Translations under genes and position numbers: made by a program
Assembly: GCF_015864575.1 (NCBI RefSeq)
Contig: NZ_JADYWW010000001.1
Span: 620,001 to 684,000, forward strand
Reading direction: 5' to 3'
DNA: 64,000 bases
Origin: Salinibacterium sp. SWN248
GTDB taxonomy: Bacteria > Actinomycetota > Actinomycetes > Actinomycetales > Microbacteriaceae
Shown: positions 9,416 through 18,788 of the stretch, in pieces
Layout of the letters: each line of letters begins with the position of its first letter
Numbering within the stretch: position 1 is the first letter of the stretch
Notes under the pieces: model-generated
Told to the model about the DNA's origin: nothing
Databases searched by the model: none
Seen by the model: only the letters and a program-made list of their open reading frames with translations

Positions 9416-10747
9416 ATGATTTCCCACAACTTTCGACGGGCCATGCTGCCCATCGCCACTCTTGGCGTCGCAAGCATGGTTCTTACGGGCTGCGCCTCCG
9501 GTTCCGGCGGCACGGGTGGCCCCGGCGATTCTGGTGAAGCGGATGGCGTAGTCACCATCTATGGCACCATCGCTGACACCGAGGCTGAACTTCTCGAAGA
9601 ATCCTGGGCGGACTGGGAAGAAGCGAATGACATCGACATTCAGTACGAATCGAGCAAAGAGTTCGAAGCGCAGATCAGCATCCGCGCTCAGGGCGGCAAC
9701 GCACCTGACATCGCAATCTTCCCGCAGCCAGGTCTTCTCGCCGACCTCGCTTCGCGCGATTACATTCAGCCGGCGCCCGAGAGCGTTAAAGCCAATGTCG
9801 ACGAGTACTGGTCTGCAGACTGGGCCGCGTATGCGACCACCGGTGACACCCTCTACGGTGCGCCGCTCATGGCCAGCGTCAAGGGCTTCGTCTGGTATTC
9901 GCCGTCAGACTTCGCAGACTGGGGCGTAGAAGTACCCGAGACCTGGGATGAACTTCTGGCCCTTACTCAGACCATTGCTGACGAAACCGGAACCGCACCG
10001 TGGTGTGCCGGGTTCGGTTCGGATGCCGCAACCGGTTGGCCAGGAACGGACTGGGTCGAAGACCTCGTGCTTCGCGAAGCGGGACCAGACGTCTACGACC
10101 AGTGGGTCTCGCACGAGATTCCGTTCAGCGATCCTGCGATCGTCTCGGCGTTCGACTCCGTCGGGGACATTCTCCTCAACCCTGAGTTCGTGAATGCTGG
10201 GTTCGGCGACGTGAAGTCGATCAACTCCACGCCGTTTGGTGACCCTGCTCGCGCGCTCGGCGACGGCACGTGTGCCCTCCACCACCAGGCATCCTTCTTC
10301 GACGGGTTCATTCAGGACCCCAAGAACGGAAACGCTACGGTCGGACCGGATGCTGACATCTGGGCCTTCGTGACGCCGTCTGCTGAAGCGGGTGGCAACG
10401 CAGTCACCGGTGGTGGCGAGATTGTCGGAGCCTTCTCCAACGATGAAGACACGATCGCTGTGCAGGAATACCTGTCGAGCGCGGAGTGGGCAAACTCTCG
10501 CGTGAAGCTGGGCGGTGTCATTAGCGCTAACAATGGCCTTGATCCGGCAAGCGCGAGCAGCCCCATCCTGCAGGAAGCCATCACGATTCTGCAGGACCCC
10601 GACACCACGTTCCGCTTCGATGCTTCCGACCTCATGCCGGGTGTTGTGGGTGCTGGATCGTTCTGGACCGGAATGGTCGACTGGGTCAACGGCAAGTCAA
10701 CAGAAGACGTGCTCTCGACCATCGATGCATCATGGCCGTCTGAGTAA
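9416..10747 (+). CDS. Sugar ABC transporter substrate-binding lipoprotein (AglE-like)
   Basis: 443-residue extracellular solute-binding protein of the family 1 (MalE-like) type. It has a signal peptide and lipobox LTGC, then a Ser/Gly/Thr-rich linker, so it should be lipid-anchored outside the membrane. The mature part (YGTIADTEAELLEESW, GGNAPDIAIFPQPG) resembles AglE/ThuE-type alpha-glucoside or disaccharide binders; the exact sugar is inferred. The ATG follows GAGGAGGA with a 6-base gap. It is first in a three-gene operon with two permeases and is separated from them by a hairpin that may raise its relative abundance. Control is likely by the LacI-type operator upstream. Confidence 0.93.
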   Translation: MISHNFRRAMLPIATLGVASMVLTGCASGSGGTGGPGDSGEADGVVTIYGTIADTEAELLEESWADWEEANDIDIQYESSKEFEAQISIRAQGGNAPDIAIFPQPGLLADLASRDYIQPAPESVKANVDEYWSADWAAYATTGDTLYGAPLMASVKGFVWYSPSDFADWGVEVPETWDELLALTQTIADETGTAPWCAGFGSDAATGWPGTDWVEDLVLREAGPDVYDQWVSHEIPFSDPAIVSAFDSVGDILLNPEFVNAGFGDVKSINSTPFGDPARALGDGTCALHHQASFFDGFIQDPKNGNATVGPDADIWAFVTPSAEAGGNAVTGGGEIVGAFSNDEDTIAVQEYLSSAEWANSRVKLGGVISANNGLDPASASSPILQEAITILQDPDTTFRFDASDLMPGVVGAGSFWTGMVDWVNGKSTEDVLSTIDASWPSE

Positions 10748-10762
10748 CATCGTTCGACGGTG

Positions 10763-10798
10763 AGCGTGGGCTGGACCCTTGTGCTTCCAGCCCACGCT
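10763..10798 (+). terminator. Hairpin between binding protein and permease genes
   Basis: A perfect 13-bp inverted repeat (10763-10775 with 10786-10798, 10-base loop) lies 15 bases after the binding-protein stop. There is no long T-run after it, so it is better read as an attenuator or an mRNA-stabilising stem than as a full stop. Confidence 0.6.
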
Positions 10799-10894
10799 TA
10801 CTGTTCTCCCACTCGGGCCGACTCCTCGGTAGAGTCGAAACAGCAGCAATGCCAGTGAAGTGAAGAGTCCAGTGATGCACTCGAAAGGTCGCTA

Positions 10895-12028
10895 ATGTCA
10901 GCTTTTCTCGCGTGGATTTCCACGCTTCCCGCTCTCGCTCAAATACCGCTTGTGCTCCTGGCATTCTTCGCGGTGATCGCCCTGCTGATCTTCTTCATTG
11001 AGATCGCTCCACGCAGTGGCCGCAAGTACACGATCATCCGCGCCGTGGCGTGTGTGCTCATCCCCACCCTCATCTTCTTAGCGCTGGGTTCGGTGTACTG
11101 GGCAGCCGGCGCAGCAGCCGTCTTCGGGGGGCTCTTCTTCCTCCTCGACTACCGCTCTAAGCAGGGTGCTGGCTACCTCTTCCAGCTCGTCGGCTTCATG
11201 AGCCCGGCGATTTTCTTGCTCGCTATCGGACTCATTTACCCGACGATTCAGACCACGATCCAGGCCTTCATGAACAGCCGCGGAACACGTTTCGTTGGCC
11301 TCGAAAACTTCATCTGGATCTTCACTCAAGACACCGGCATCCGCACCGTTCTCAACACCGTCGTGTGGGTGCTGATTGTTCCCACGGTCTCTACGATTTT
11401 CGGCCTCGCCTATGCGGTCTTCATCGACAAGTCGCGCGGCGAGAAAGTTTTCAAAGTGCTCGTCTTCATGCCGATGGCTATCTCGTTCGTGGGCGCGAGC
11501 ATCATCTGGCGCTTCGTGTACGCGGTGCGCCCGGCCGACCAAGAGCAGATCGGTTTGCTCAACCAGATTGTGGTCTGGATGGGCGGGCAACCGGTCGACT
11601 GGATCTCGAACTCTCCGTGGAACACCTTCTTTCTCATCGTCGTGCTGATCTGGATCCAGACCGGTTTCGCGATGGTGATTCTCTCGGCCGCGATCAAGGG
11701 TGTTCCCGCCGAGCAGCTTGAGGCTGCGGAACTCGACGGAACGAACGCGTGGCAGAGCTTTATCAATGTGACCGTGCCGGGCATCCGCAGCTCACTGGTT
11801 GTTGTGCTCACCACGATCTCGATTGCCTCGCTGAAAGTCTTCGACATTGTGCGCACGATGACTGCCGGCGCGAACGAAACGAGCGTGATCGCGAACGAAA
11901 TGTACTCGCAGTGGCAAGGTTTTGAGGTCGGCAGGTCTGCCGCCTTCGCGGTCGTGCTGTTCGTGATGGTGCTGCCGATTGTTGTGTACAACGCGAGACA
12001 GATTGCTAAGCAGAGGGAGATCCGATGA
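10895..12028 (+). CDS. Sugar ABC transporter permease (MalF/AglF-like)
   Basis: 377-residue inner-membrane permease. Three extra hydrophobic segments at the N-terminus (to about residue 90) precede the usual six-helix core that begins YLFQLVGFMSPAIFLLAIG. The EAA loop that contacts the ATPase is AEQLEAAELDGTNAWQSFIN. The ATG follows AAAGG. It overlaps the next permease by ATGA. AglF-type permeases share the N-terminal extension, which supports an alpha-glucoside class transporter. No ATPase gene is present in the cluster. Confidence 0.92.
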   Translation: MSAFLAWISTLPALAQIPLVLLAFFAVIALLIFFIEIAPRSGRKYTIIRAVACVLIPTLIFLALGSVYWAAGAAAVFGGLFFLLDYRSKQGAGYLFQLVGFMSPAIFLLAIGLIYPTIQTTIQAFMNSRGTRFVGLENFIWIFTQDTGIRTVLNTVVWVLIVPTVSTIFGLAYAVFIDKSRGEKVFKVLVFMPMAISFVGASIIWRFVYAVRPADQEQIGLLNQIVVWMGGQPVDWISNSPWNTFFLIVVLIWIQTGFAMVILSAAIKGVPAEQLEAAELDGTNAWQSFINVTVPGIRSSLVVVLTTISIASLKVFDIVRTMTAGANETSVIANEMYSQWQGFEVGRSAAFAVVLFVMVLPIVVYNARQIAKQREIR

Positions 12029-12993
12029 CCGCGACAGTGCCCGCGAAGCTTCCACTCGGCAAGAAAACCAAGAAGCAACTGGCCCGGGGCGAAAAGCAGT
12101 CAACCGCCAAGCGCACCAAGAAACGCCTCACGAGCCGTGGCGCGACGATCGCGGCGCTGGTAATCGCGGTGTTGTGGACGACGCCCACCTTCGGGCTCTT
12201 CGTCTCATCGCTGCGGCCGCCCGAGGAAATTCTGCGCAACGGTTGGTGGACGATCTTCCAGAACCCTGGCTTCACGCTCAACAACTACACTGAGGTATTG
12301 GCGGCGGGAAACAGCACGCTCAACCTCGCTGGCGCCTTCATCAACTCGATCGCCATTACCTTGCCGGCCACGATTTTCCCGCTCGTCATTGCGAGCCTGG
12401 CGGCCTACGCCTTCGCCTGGATCAAGTTCCCCGGCCGCAACTGGATGTTCATCGGCGTTTTCGCGCTGCAGATCGTTCCCCTGCAGATGGCGCTTGTTCC
12501 GCTACTGAGTCTGTTCTCCCGGGGACTTTCGATCGGTGACATCGAAATTTTCTCCAGCCTGAACGCGTCGAACTCGTACTCGCAAGTCTGGATTGCGCAC
12601 ACGATCTTCGCGCTGCCTCTGGCCATCTTCTTGCTGCACAACTTCGTCTCTGAGATTCCTTCCGAGCTCATCGAAGCGGCGAGAGTGGATGGCGCGGGGC
12701 ACGGCCAAGTCTTCTTCCGCATCGTGCTTCCGCTCACGATGCCGGCCATTGCGTCGTTCGCGATCTTCCAGTTCTTGTGGGTCTGGAACGACCTCCTGGT
12801 GGCGCTGGTGTTTGCCGACGGACGAGTAGCGCCCATGACGAAACTCTTGGCAGAGATCACCGGTAGCCGGGGTCAAGACTGGAACCTGCTCACCGCCGGT
12901 GCCTTCATCTCGATCCTCGTGCCGCTCATCGTGTTCTTCGCGCTGCAGCGCTACTTCGTGCGCGGACTGCTCGCCGGATCGACGAAGGGGTAG
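12025..12993 (+). CDS. Sugar ABC transporter permease (MalG/AglG-like)
   Basis: 322-residue second permease of the importer, translationally coupled to the first. A strongly basic cytoplasmic N-terminus (Lys/Arg-rich through residue 34) precedes six membrane helices. The EAA loop reads SELIEAARVDGAGHGQVFFR, and the C-terminus RYFVRGLLAGSTKG is typical for MalG relatives. The extracytoplasmic loop near LRPPEEILRNGWW is also characteristic. It is the last gene of the importer; no glycosidase or ATPase follows, so the imported sugar must be hydrolysed by an enzyme encoded elsewhere. Confidence 0.92.
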   Translation: MTATVPAKLPLGKKTKKQLARGEKQSTAKRTKKRLTSRGATIAALVIAVLWTTPTFGLFVSSLRPPEEILRNGWWTIFQNPGFTLNNYTEVLAAGNSTLNLAGAFINSIAITLPATIFPLVIASLAAYAFAWIKFPGRNWMFIGVFALQIVPLQMALVPLLSLFSRGLSIGDIEIFSSLNASNSYSQVWIAHTIFALPLAIFLLHNFVSEIPSELIEAARVDGAGHGQVFFRIVLPLTMPAIASFAIFQFLWVWNDLLVALVFADGRVAPMTKLLAEITGSRGQDWNLLTAGAFISILVPLIVFFALQRYFVRGLLAGSTKG

Positions 12994-13035
12994 CGCCAGT
13001 CGCACGGCCGAGCACGCCAACGTCTCGGTGAGGCG

Positions 13036-13914
13036 CTAGCCGCCGACCACGAGCAGGACGCTCGCGGTGATGCCCAACGCAATGCCCAGGTATTGCACGG
13101 GCGCAATTCGCTCACGCAAAACGATGGCCGCGAGCAGCACAGTGCCCGCCGGGTAGAGGGCGGTAAGTACGGCAATGACCGAGAGGTCGCCGATGCGCAC
13201 CCCCGTGATGATCGCCATGTTGGCGATCACGTCGAGGGTGCCGCCGATCATGGCGAAGTAGAGTCCGCGACGCCAGAGGGACGAGCGGGCGGGGGCTGGT
13301 GCTCCGGCTCGTTTGCGCTTGGCCAACGCCGCCATCACAAAGAACAGCGAGAACATGAGGAGCGCGTTGACGACGCGGTTTCCCACGACCGGGATGATGC
13401 CAGAGTCGTCGGGGGCGGCATCCAGAATCACAAAGAACAGCCCGATCGCACTGCCCGCACCAACCGCCATGAGCAGTGCCTTGGCGCTCGGTCGCACGGC
13501 ACCCTTTTCGGGAACGAACCCGACGAGCACGACAGCGATGAGCGCGATGGGGATCGCGACGAACCCAAACGCCCCGAGAGATTCTCCACGCAGCAAGCCG
13601 ACCGTCACGGGGACGATTGCCGACATGACCGCGGTCACGGGCGAGAGGATGCTCATCGGCCCGATGGCGAGGCAGGCGTACAGCAGGCCGATTGCCACCG
13701 CGCTATTGACGCCAGCGATCGCGCCATAGAGCACGGCCTCGGTTGACCACACGTTCGAGACGAACGGGAAGATCAACAGCAGCACAGCGAGGCCGGCAAC
13801 GGCACCGACCGCGGTGGCCAAAATGGGGCTAATTCGCTTGGCTGCAATACCGCCGAAAAAGTCTGCGGCGCCGAATGTGAGTGCGCTAGAAAGCCCGAGA
13901 AATACGGTGAACAT
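13036..13914 (-). CDS. EamA/DMT-family transporter
   Basis: 292-residue membrane protein with about ten hydrophobic helices in two similar halves, the layout of drug/metabolite transporters. Markers include the opening [18 protein letters not shown] and the second-half [18 protein letters not shown] basic loop ([20 protein letters not shown]) divides the halves. Family members move amino acids, nucleobases or other small metabolites; the substrate is not evident. It is divergent from recQ, with the two start codons 62 bases apart, and converges on the sugar importer. Confidence 0.88.
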   Translation of the reverse strand: MFTVFLGLSSALTFGAADFFGGIAAKRISPILATAVGAVAGLAVLLLIFPFVSNVWSTEAVLYGAIAGVNSAVAIGLLYACLAIGPMSILSPVTAVMSAIVPVTVGLLRGESLGAFGFVAIPIALIAVVLVGFVPEKGAVRPSAKALLMAVGAGSAIGLFFVILDAAPDDSGIIPVVGNRVVNALLMFSLFFVMAALAKRKRAGAPAPARSSLWRRGLYFAMIGGTLDVIANMAIITGVRIGDLSVIAVLTALYPAGTVLLAAIVLRERIAPVQYLGIALGITASVLLVVGG

Positions 13915-13963
13915 GGCGCCTGTCGCTATGGGGACTAATCATGCCAATGGTAGTGGCTGCGCC

Positions 13964-13969
13964 TAGACT
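13964..13969 (+). promoter_or_regulatory. Leaderless-type -10 box (TAGACT)
   Basis: TAGACT ends 7 bases before the ATG at 13977, with no ribosome site in between. It supports that ATG over the in-frame ATG at 13941. Confidence 0.5.
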
Positions 13970-13976
13970 TCTCGGC

Positions 13977-16040
13977 ATGGTGTCTGCCCAGTCTGTTCTT
14001 GAGTCCACGTTCGGTTACGACTCGTTCCGGGGGCAGCAAGGCGAAATCATCGACACCATCGTCGGCGGTGGTGATGCGCTTGTTCTCATGCCTACCGGTG
14101 GCGGCAAGTCGCTGTGTTATCAAATCCCCGCACTTGTTCGCGAGGGCACCGGTGTTGTTATTTCCCCGCTGATCGCTTTGATGCAAGATCAAGTGGATGC
14201 CCTGGCCGCCGTTGGCGCCCGTGCAGAGTTTCTCAACTCCACCCAGTCCGCCGACGAGCGCACTCGCGTCGAAAACGCGTACCGGGCTGGTGAGCTGGAT
14301 CTTCTCTACCTCGCGCCCGAGCGCCTCCGCGTCTCGTCCACGGTGTCACTTCTCAAGCAGGGCCAGATCGGGCTCTTCGCGATCGACGAGGCGCACTGTG
14401 TGTCGCAGTGGGGCCACGACTTTCGCCCCGACTACCTGCAGCTCGATGTGTTGCATGACCTGTGGCCGAGCGTTCCGCGCATTGCGCTCACCGCGACCGC
14501 GACTGAGGCCACGCGCAAAGAGATCGCCCAGCGGCTGAAGCTCACTGACGCTACGCAGTATGTTTCTAGTTTTGACCGGCCCAACATCCAGTACCGCATT
14601 GAAGCAAAGGCGCAGCCGCTGCAGCAATTGCTGACGCTGCTCAACACCGAGCACTCGGGCGACGCCGGCATCGTGTACTGCTTGTCTCGCGCCTCGGTCG
14701 AGAAGACGGCGCAGTTCTTGGTGGAGAATGGTATCCCCGCGCTGCCGTATCACGCGGGTCTCGACTCCAGAATTCGGGCCAGCAACCAGAGCCGCTTCTT
14801 GCGCGAAGAGGGCATGGTGATGGTGGCGACGATCGCGTTCGGCATGGGAATCGACAAGCCCGACGTGCGTTTCGTGGCGCACCTCGACCTGCCCAAGAGC
14901 GTTGAGGGCTACTACCAAGAGACGGGTCGCGCCGGTCGTGATGGCCTGCCGGCGACAGCGTGGCTCGCCTACGGTCTGCAGGATGTCATGCAGCAGCGCC
15001 GCATGATCGATCAGTCGGGTGGCGACCTGGCTCACCGACGCAACCTGAGCGCGCACCTCGATGCGATGCTCGCGCTCTGCGAAACCGTGGAGTGCCGTCG
15101 TGTGCAGTTGCTCGGTTACTTTGGCCAGGAGTCGACCGCGTGCGGCAATTGCGACACCTGCCTGTCTCCGCCCGAGTCGTGGGATGGCACTGTCGCGGCC
15201 CAGAAGTTGATGTCCACCATTGTGCGACTGGAGCGCGAGCGCAACCAGAAGTTTGGGGCTGGGCATCTGGTCGACATCCTCATCGGCAAGACCACCCCGC
15301 GCGTGACGCAGCAACGTCACGACGATCTGGCCACCTTCGGAATTGGTTCGGATGTCTCGGAGCAAGACTGGCGCTCGGTCGTGCGGCAGTTGCTCGCGCA
15401 GTCATTGCTCACGGTGCAGGGGGAGTACGGCACGCTCGCGATCACGCCCGAAAGCGCGTCGGTGCTGAGCGGCGGGCGCACGGTGAAGCTGCGCAAGGAA
15501 GCGCCGCGCAAGGCTCGCGGTTCCGGTGCAGCGGGCGGTGCGGCGAAGCGCAAGGTCATGACCGACCTGCCCGAGTCGGCCACTGACCTGTTCGAGAATC
15601 TACGCACCTGGCGTTCGGGAGTCGCGCGCGACAACGGTGTGCCCGCCTACGTGGTGTTCGCGGATGCCACCCTGCGCGGCATTGCCGTCACCAAACCAGA
15701 ATCCTTGGCCGAGCTGTCGGAAATCAGCGGCGTCGGCGAGAAGAAGCTCGAAACCTACGGTGCTGCGGTGCTTGCGGTCGTTGCGGGGGAGTCGCCGGAA
15801 GCCGCTGTTGCGCCACCGGTGGCGGCTGCCGCTTCGCCCGCCTTTGCCGCGGCGCCTGCTGTCAGCGCGTCGACTTCCGCGCCGTCACTCCAATCCCGCC
15901 CCGCGGCATCCCGGCCCGCCACATCGCGACCGGCTCAGCGTAAGGCGGCAGCTCCGGCAGCAGCAGTTCCTGGCGACGAGAACGACATCCCGTTCTACTC
16001 GGATGATGACGCTCCCTATGACGGGCCGCCTGAGTTCTAG
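13977..16040 (+). CDS. recQ: ATP-dependent DNA helicase RecQ
   Basis: 687-residue 3'-5' DNA helicase acting in recombination and replication-fork repair. The helicase core shows Walker A PTGGGKS, the DEAH box in [20 protein letters not shown] (with the RecQ aromatic-rich loop) and motif [12 protein letters not shown]. Next come the zinc-binding cysteines (CETVECRR, then CGNCDTC), a winged-helix part, and an HRDC domain near residues 530-600 ([23 protein letters not shown]). The last ~70 residues are Ala/Pro/Ser-rich and look disordered. I start at 13977, where the alignment with RecQ begins; the frame extends upstream to 13941. It stands as a single gene. Confidence 0.96.
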   Translation: MVSAQSVLESTFGYDSFRGQQGEIIDTIVGGGDALVLMPTGGGKSLCYQIPALVREGTGVVISPLIALMQDQVDALAAVGARAEFLNSTQSADERTRVENAYRAGELDLLYLAPERLRVSSTVSLLKQGQIGLFAIDEAHCVSQWGHDFRPDYLQLDVLHDLWPSVPRIALTATATEATRKEIAQRLKLTDATQYVSSFDRPNIQYRIEAKAQPLQQLLTLLNTEHSGDAGIVYCLSRASVEKTAQFLVENGIPALPYHAGLDSRIRASNQSRFLREEGMVMVATIAFGMGIDKPDVRFVAHLDLPKSVEGYYQETGRAGRDGLPATAWLAYGLQDVMQQRRMIDQSGGDLAHRRNLSAHLDAMLALCETVECRRVQLLGYFGQESTACGNCDTCLSPPESWDGTVAAQKLMSTIVRLERERNQKFGAGHLVDILIGKTTPRVTQQRHDDLATFGIGSDVSEQDWRSVVRQLLAQSLLTVQGEYGTLAITPESASVLSGGRTVKLRKEAPRKARGSGAAGGAAKRKVMTDLPESATDLFENLRTWRSGVARDNGVPAYVVFADATLRGIAVTKPESLAELSEISGVGEKKLETYGAAVLAVVAGESPEAAVAPPVAAAASPAFAAAPAVSASTSAPSLQSRPAASRPATSRPAQRKAAAPAAAVPGDENDIPFYSDDDAPYDGPPEF

Positions 16041-16171
16041 GGACTCGTCGGTGCCGGAGAGTTGTCGGTGGGATGCTGGCGGCAACGTGTCGGGGGGATG
16101 CTGGCCAGTGGCGGGTGATTGGCGGCCAGTTGACGTAGCGAGCATCCATCCGGTCATGGAGTATTGGTCAC

Positions 16172-16711
16172 ATGAACCAAACAAGGATTGTGGAACTCCG
16201 CCGCGAGCGAGGATGGACCCAATAGAAACTGGCCGATGCCTGCGGGGTAGGTATCAGAACCATCCAACGATTAGAGGCGGGAAGCGACGCGAGTTTAGAG
16301 ACGCTGTCGCTGGTTGCGGATGCACTCGGGGTCCCGGTTCGCGATCTCTTCGCGACGATTGAGAGCGATGAGCTCAACGGCCGTGTTGACTCGTTCGAAT
16401 CGCGGGCGAATGACCAACAGTCTGCGCGCGACAGGACCCATGGCGGATGGCGCTATCTTTTCATCGGCGTTGGTGTGGTGATCACGCTGCTCGGTGCAAC
16501 GAACGGTCAGCTGGGCTCGGTGATCATTCCGGCGTATTGGGGCGGTGGAGTGCTCATTCTTTTTGCGCTCCAGCGGCTCTATCTGGATCCGCACCTCGAC
16601 GCGAAGTTTCCGCTTTCTCGGAGCAAGCGTGATCGCCTCCTGCAGAAGCGTCGCGAAGCTCAGCCGAACACCCGCCAACGGCGCGCTGCAGAAACTCCCA
16701 CAAGCCCGTAA
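16172..16711 (+). pseudogene. XRE-type HTH membrane regulator interrupted by an amber codon
   Basis: The frame from ATG 16172 encodes MNQTRIVELRRERGWTQ, then TAG at 16223-16225, then continues KLADACGVGIRTIQRLEAG and on to TAA at 16709-16711 (180 codons). Together this is a textbook XRE/Cro helix-turn-helix in which the stop replaces the residue usually Glu or Gln (WTQxKLA). After the HTH come a linker, two hydrophobic segments (YLFIGVGVVITLLG and VIIPAYWGGGVLILFAL) and a basic tail. The rest is undamaged, so the lesion is either recent, a sequencing error, or bypassed. TATTGG 16162-16167 could be a -10. Reinitiation at GTG 16475 would give only the membrane part. Confidence 0.75.
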
Positions 16712-16748
16712 CGGGGCACCGAGCGCGCGCAAACCGACCCTTTTCGCT

Positions 16749-16772
16749 TCAGGTTAGGTATGCCATACTTAG
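16749..16772 (+). promoter_or_regulatory. Iron box (DtxR/IdeR type) at the siderophore-interacting gene
   Basis: Two overlapping matches to the DtxR/IdeR consensus (TTAGGTTAGGCTAACCTAA) lie immediately before the start: one begins TCAGGTTAGG at 16749, the other is TTAGGTATGCCATACTTAG at 16754-16772. The centre GTATGCCATAC is palindromic. It covers a CATACT -10 whose end is 6 bases from the ATG, so iron-loaded repressor would block initiation. Confidence 0.65.
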
Positions 16773-16775
16773 GCA

Positions 16776-17729
16776 ATGCTTACCTTGGAGCGCGAGATCG
16801 CGAAGGACGCCCGCCCGGGCTATCGACCATTCGCTGCACGCGTGGAAAGCATCCGCGAACTTTCGCCTCACTTTAAGCGGGTTACCTTCGCGGGCGCTGA
16901 GTTTGAGACCTTCGGTACTGATGGTTTCGACCAGCGAATCAAGATTGTTTTTCCGCTGCCGGGCATTGGCCTGAGCGACATCGGCGCGAACGATCCGCAG
17001 ACCATCGCCGATGGCACCTGGTACGCGCGCTGGCGTGCGCTGCCCGATGAGGCCCGCAACCCGTTCCGCACGTACACGATCCGTGCCGTGCGTCCCGAGC
17101 TCCGCGAGATCGACGTCGACATGGTGTTCCACGGCGCTAACGGCCCCGCTGGTCAGTGGCTGGCGAACGCGGTGGTCGGCGACGAAGTCATCATTGTCGG
17201 GCCCGACGCCGCGAGCATCCACTCAGGCATTGGCATTGACTGGCACCCCGGCCCCGCCCGCACCGTTCTTCTCGCCGGTGACGAAACCTCTGCGCCCGCT
17301 ATCTGCAGCATCCTCGAACGCCTCGACTCCAGCGTTCAGGCTCACGCTTTCATCGAGATTCCGGATGCCGCAGACCAGCCGCCGCCGAACCTTCCGAGCA
17401 ACTGCCACGTCACGTGGCTACCGCGGGGCACGCGGCCCGCAGGTTCCGTGCTCGACCCCGCCGTCCGGGCGTGGACGCAAGCTAACGCCTCACTCGTGTT
17501 GCCTGCGCTCTCGCCGGCCGCGCAACCACTCGGTGATATCGATGTCGATACCGAGCTCCTCTGGGATTCGCCGGGCGAAGCATCCGGAACGCACTTCTAC
17601 GCGTGGCTCGCTGCCGAGGCGTGCGTCATCAAGATGCTGCGTCGTTTTCTCGTGAGCGAGACGGGCGTTGACCGCAAGCAGGTTGCATTCATGGGGTACT
17701 GGCGTCTTGGCAAGTCCGAAGCGCAGTAG
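16776..17729 (+). CDS. Siderophore-interacting protein (FAD-dependent ferric reductase)
   Basis: 317-residue cytoplasmic flavoprotein that releases iron from imported ferric siderophores by reduction. The FAD-binding motif is RTYTIRA, followed by DMVFHGANGPAGQW typical of the SIP family; the NAD(P)H part opens VLLAGDETSAPAI and the C-terminus has MGYWRLGKSE, a family hallmark. The ATG is apparently leaderless (CATACT six bases upstream) and sits under an iron box. It is followed after 21 bases by two FecCD permeases, an ATPase and a binding protein, so import and release are encoded together. Confidence 0.93.
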   Translation: MLTLEREIAKDARPGYRPFAARVESIRELSPHFKRVTFAGAEFETFGTDGFDQRIKIVFPLPGIGLSDIGANDPQTIADGTWYARWRALPDEARNPFRTYTIRAVRPELREIDVDMVFHGANGPAGQWLANAVVGDEVIIVGPDAASIHSGIGIDWHPGPARTVLLAGDETSAPAICSILERLDSSVQAHAFIEIPDAADQPPPNLPSNCHVTWLPRGTRPAGSVLDPAVRAWTQANASLVLPALSPAAQPLGDIDVDTELLWDSPGEASGTHFYAWLAAEACVIKMLRRFLVSETGVDRKQVAFMGYWRLGKSEAQ

Positions 17730-17750
17730 CTCTCACCACCACACCCGACT

Positions 17751-18788
17751 ATGACCCAGACCGCCTCGGCTTCGCGCGCACGACTGAGCCTCCGCACCCA
17801 GCGCTGGATCACTCTCGGCTCGGCCCTCGGGTTGCTCGCGATCGTTCTCGTGCTGAGCCTCGCGCTCGGCGCTCGCGGTGTCGAGTTTTCACAAATTGGG
17901 CAAGCGCTCTTCGACCCGGAGGCAGGCAACAACGACCAGCTCGTGATTCGTGAACTGCGCTTGCCGCGCACGATCGTCGGCTTGCTCGCCGGGCTCTCTC
18001 TCGGCGTCGCTGGAGCCGTCATGCAGGGCGTCGCCCGCAACCCGCTCGCCGACCCCGGACTGCTCGGCGTCAACGCCGGTGCCTCGCTCGCGGTCGTTTT
18101 CGCGATCAGTGTTCTCTCGATCACGAATCCCACCGGCTACATCTGGTTCGCCTTTGCAGGAGCCGCGGGCGCTGCCGCCATCGTCTACGCGATCGGCTCT
18201 CTGGGCCGCGAAGGTGCCACCCCGGTCAAGCTCGTGCTCGCCGGAACCGCCGTCACCGCCGGCATCACCTCCGTGATTTCCCTGGTTTTGATCTCCGACA
18301 CCGACACCCTCAACACCTTCCGCTTCTGGTCCGTCGGGTCGCTCGCCAGCCGCGACCTCGAAGCCGTGCGCCTCACGATCGGTTTCGTTGTCGCTGGTGC
18401 ACTCCTCGCGATCATTTCGGGGCGGATGCTCAACCTTGTCGCCCTCGGAGATGACCTCGCTCGCGGCCTCGGCCAGCGGGTCTATGTTGCGCGTGCCGTT
18501 GCTGCCGGAGCCATTGTTCTCCTGTGCGGCTCCGCCACCGCGCTTGCCGGCCCCATCGTCTTCGTCGGTCTCGTTGTTCCCCACATCGTGCGCCCCTTCA
18601 CCGGTCCCGACTACCGCTGGATCATCGCTGTCTCCGCCGTCGTCGGCCCCAGCCTGCTTCTGATCGCCGACATCGTGGGCCGTCTCGTGGTCGCGCCTTC
18701 CGAGCTCGAGGCGGGGCTCGTCGTCGCCGTCATCGGTGCGCCGGTCATGATCGCCCTCGTGCGCCGAGTGAAGTTGGCCGGGCTGTGA
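17751..18788 (+). CDS. Iron-siderophore ABC permease (FecCD family), first subunit
   Basis: 345-residue membrane permease with about ten helices. FecCD signatures are LRLPRTIVGLLAGLSLGVAG, VARNPLADPGLLGVNAGAS and, near the C-terminus, FVGLVVPHIVRPFTGPDYR. The ATG at 17751 follows the SIP stop by 21 bases and has no obvious ribosome site, so translation may depend on coupling. Its TGA overlaps the GTG of the next permease (GTGA). The two permeases form a heterodimer, as FepD-FepG do. Confidence 0.94.
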   Translation: MTQTASASRARLSLRTQRWITLGSALGLLAIVLVLSLALGARGVEFSQIGQALFDPEAGNNDQLVIRELRLPRTIVGLLAGLSLGVAGAVMQGVARNPLADPGLLGVNAGASLAVVFAISVLSITNPTGYIWFAFAGAAGAAAIVYAIGSLGREGATPVKLVLAGTAVTAGITSVISLVLISDTDTLNTFRFWSVGSLASRDLEAVRLTIGFVVAGALLAIISGRMLNLVALGDDLARGLGQRVYVARAVAAGAIVLLCGSATALAGPIVFVGLVVPHIVRPFTGPDYRWIIAVSAVVGPSLLLIADIVGRLVVAPSELEAGLVVAVIGAPVMIALVRRVKLAGL

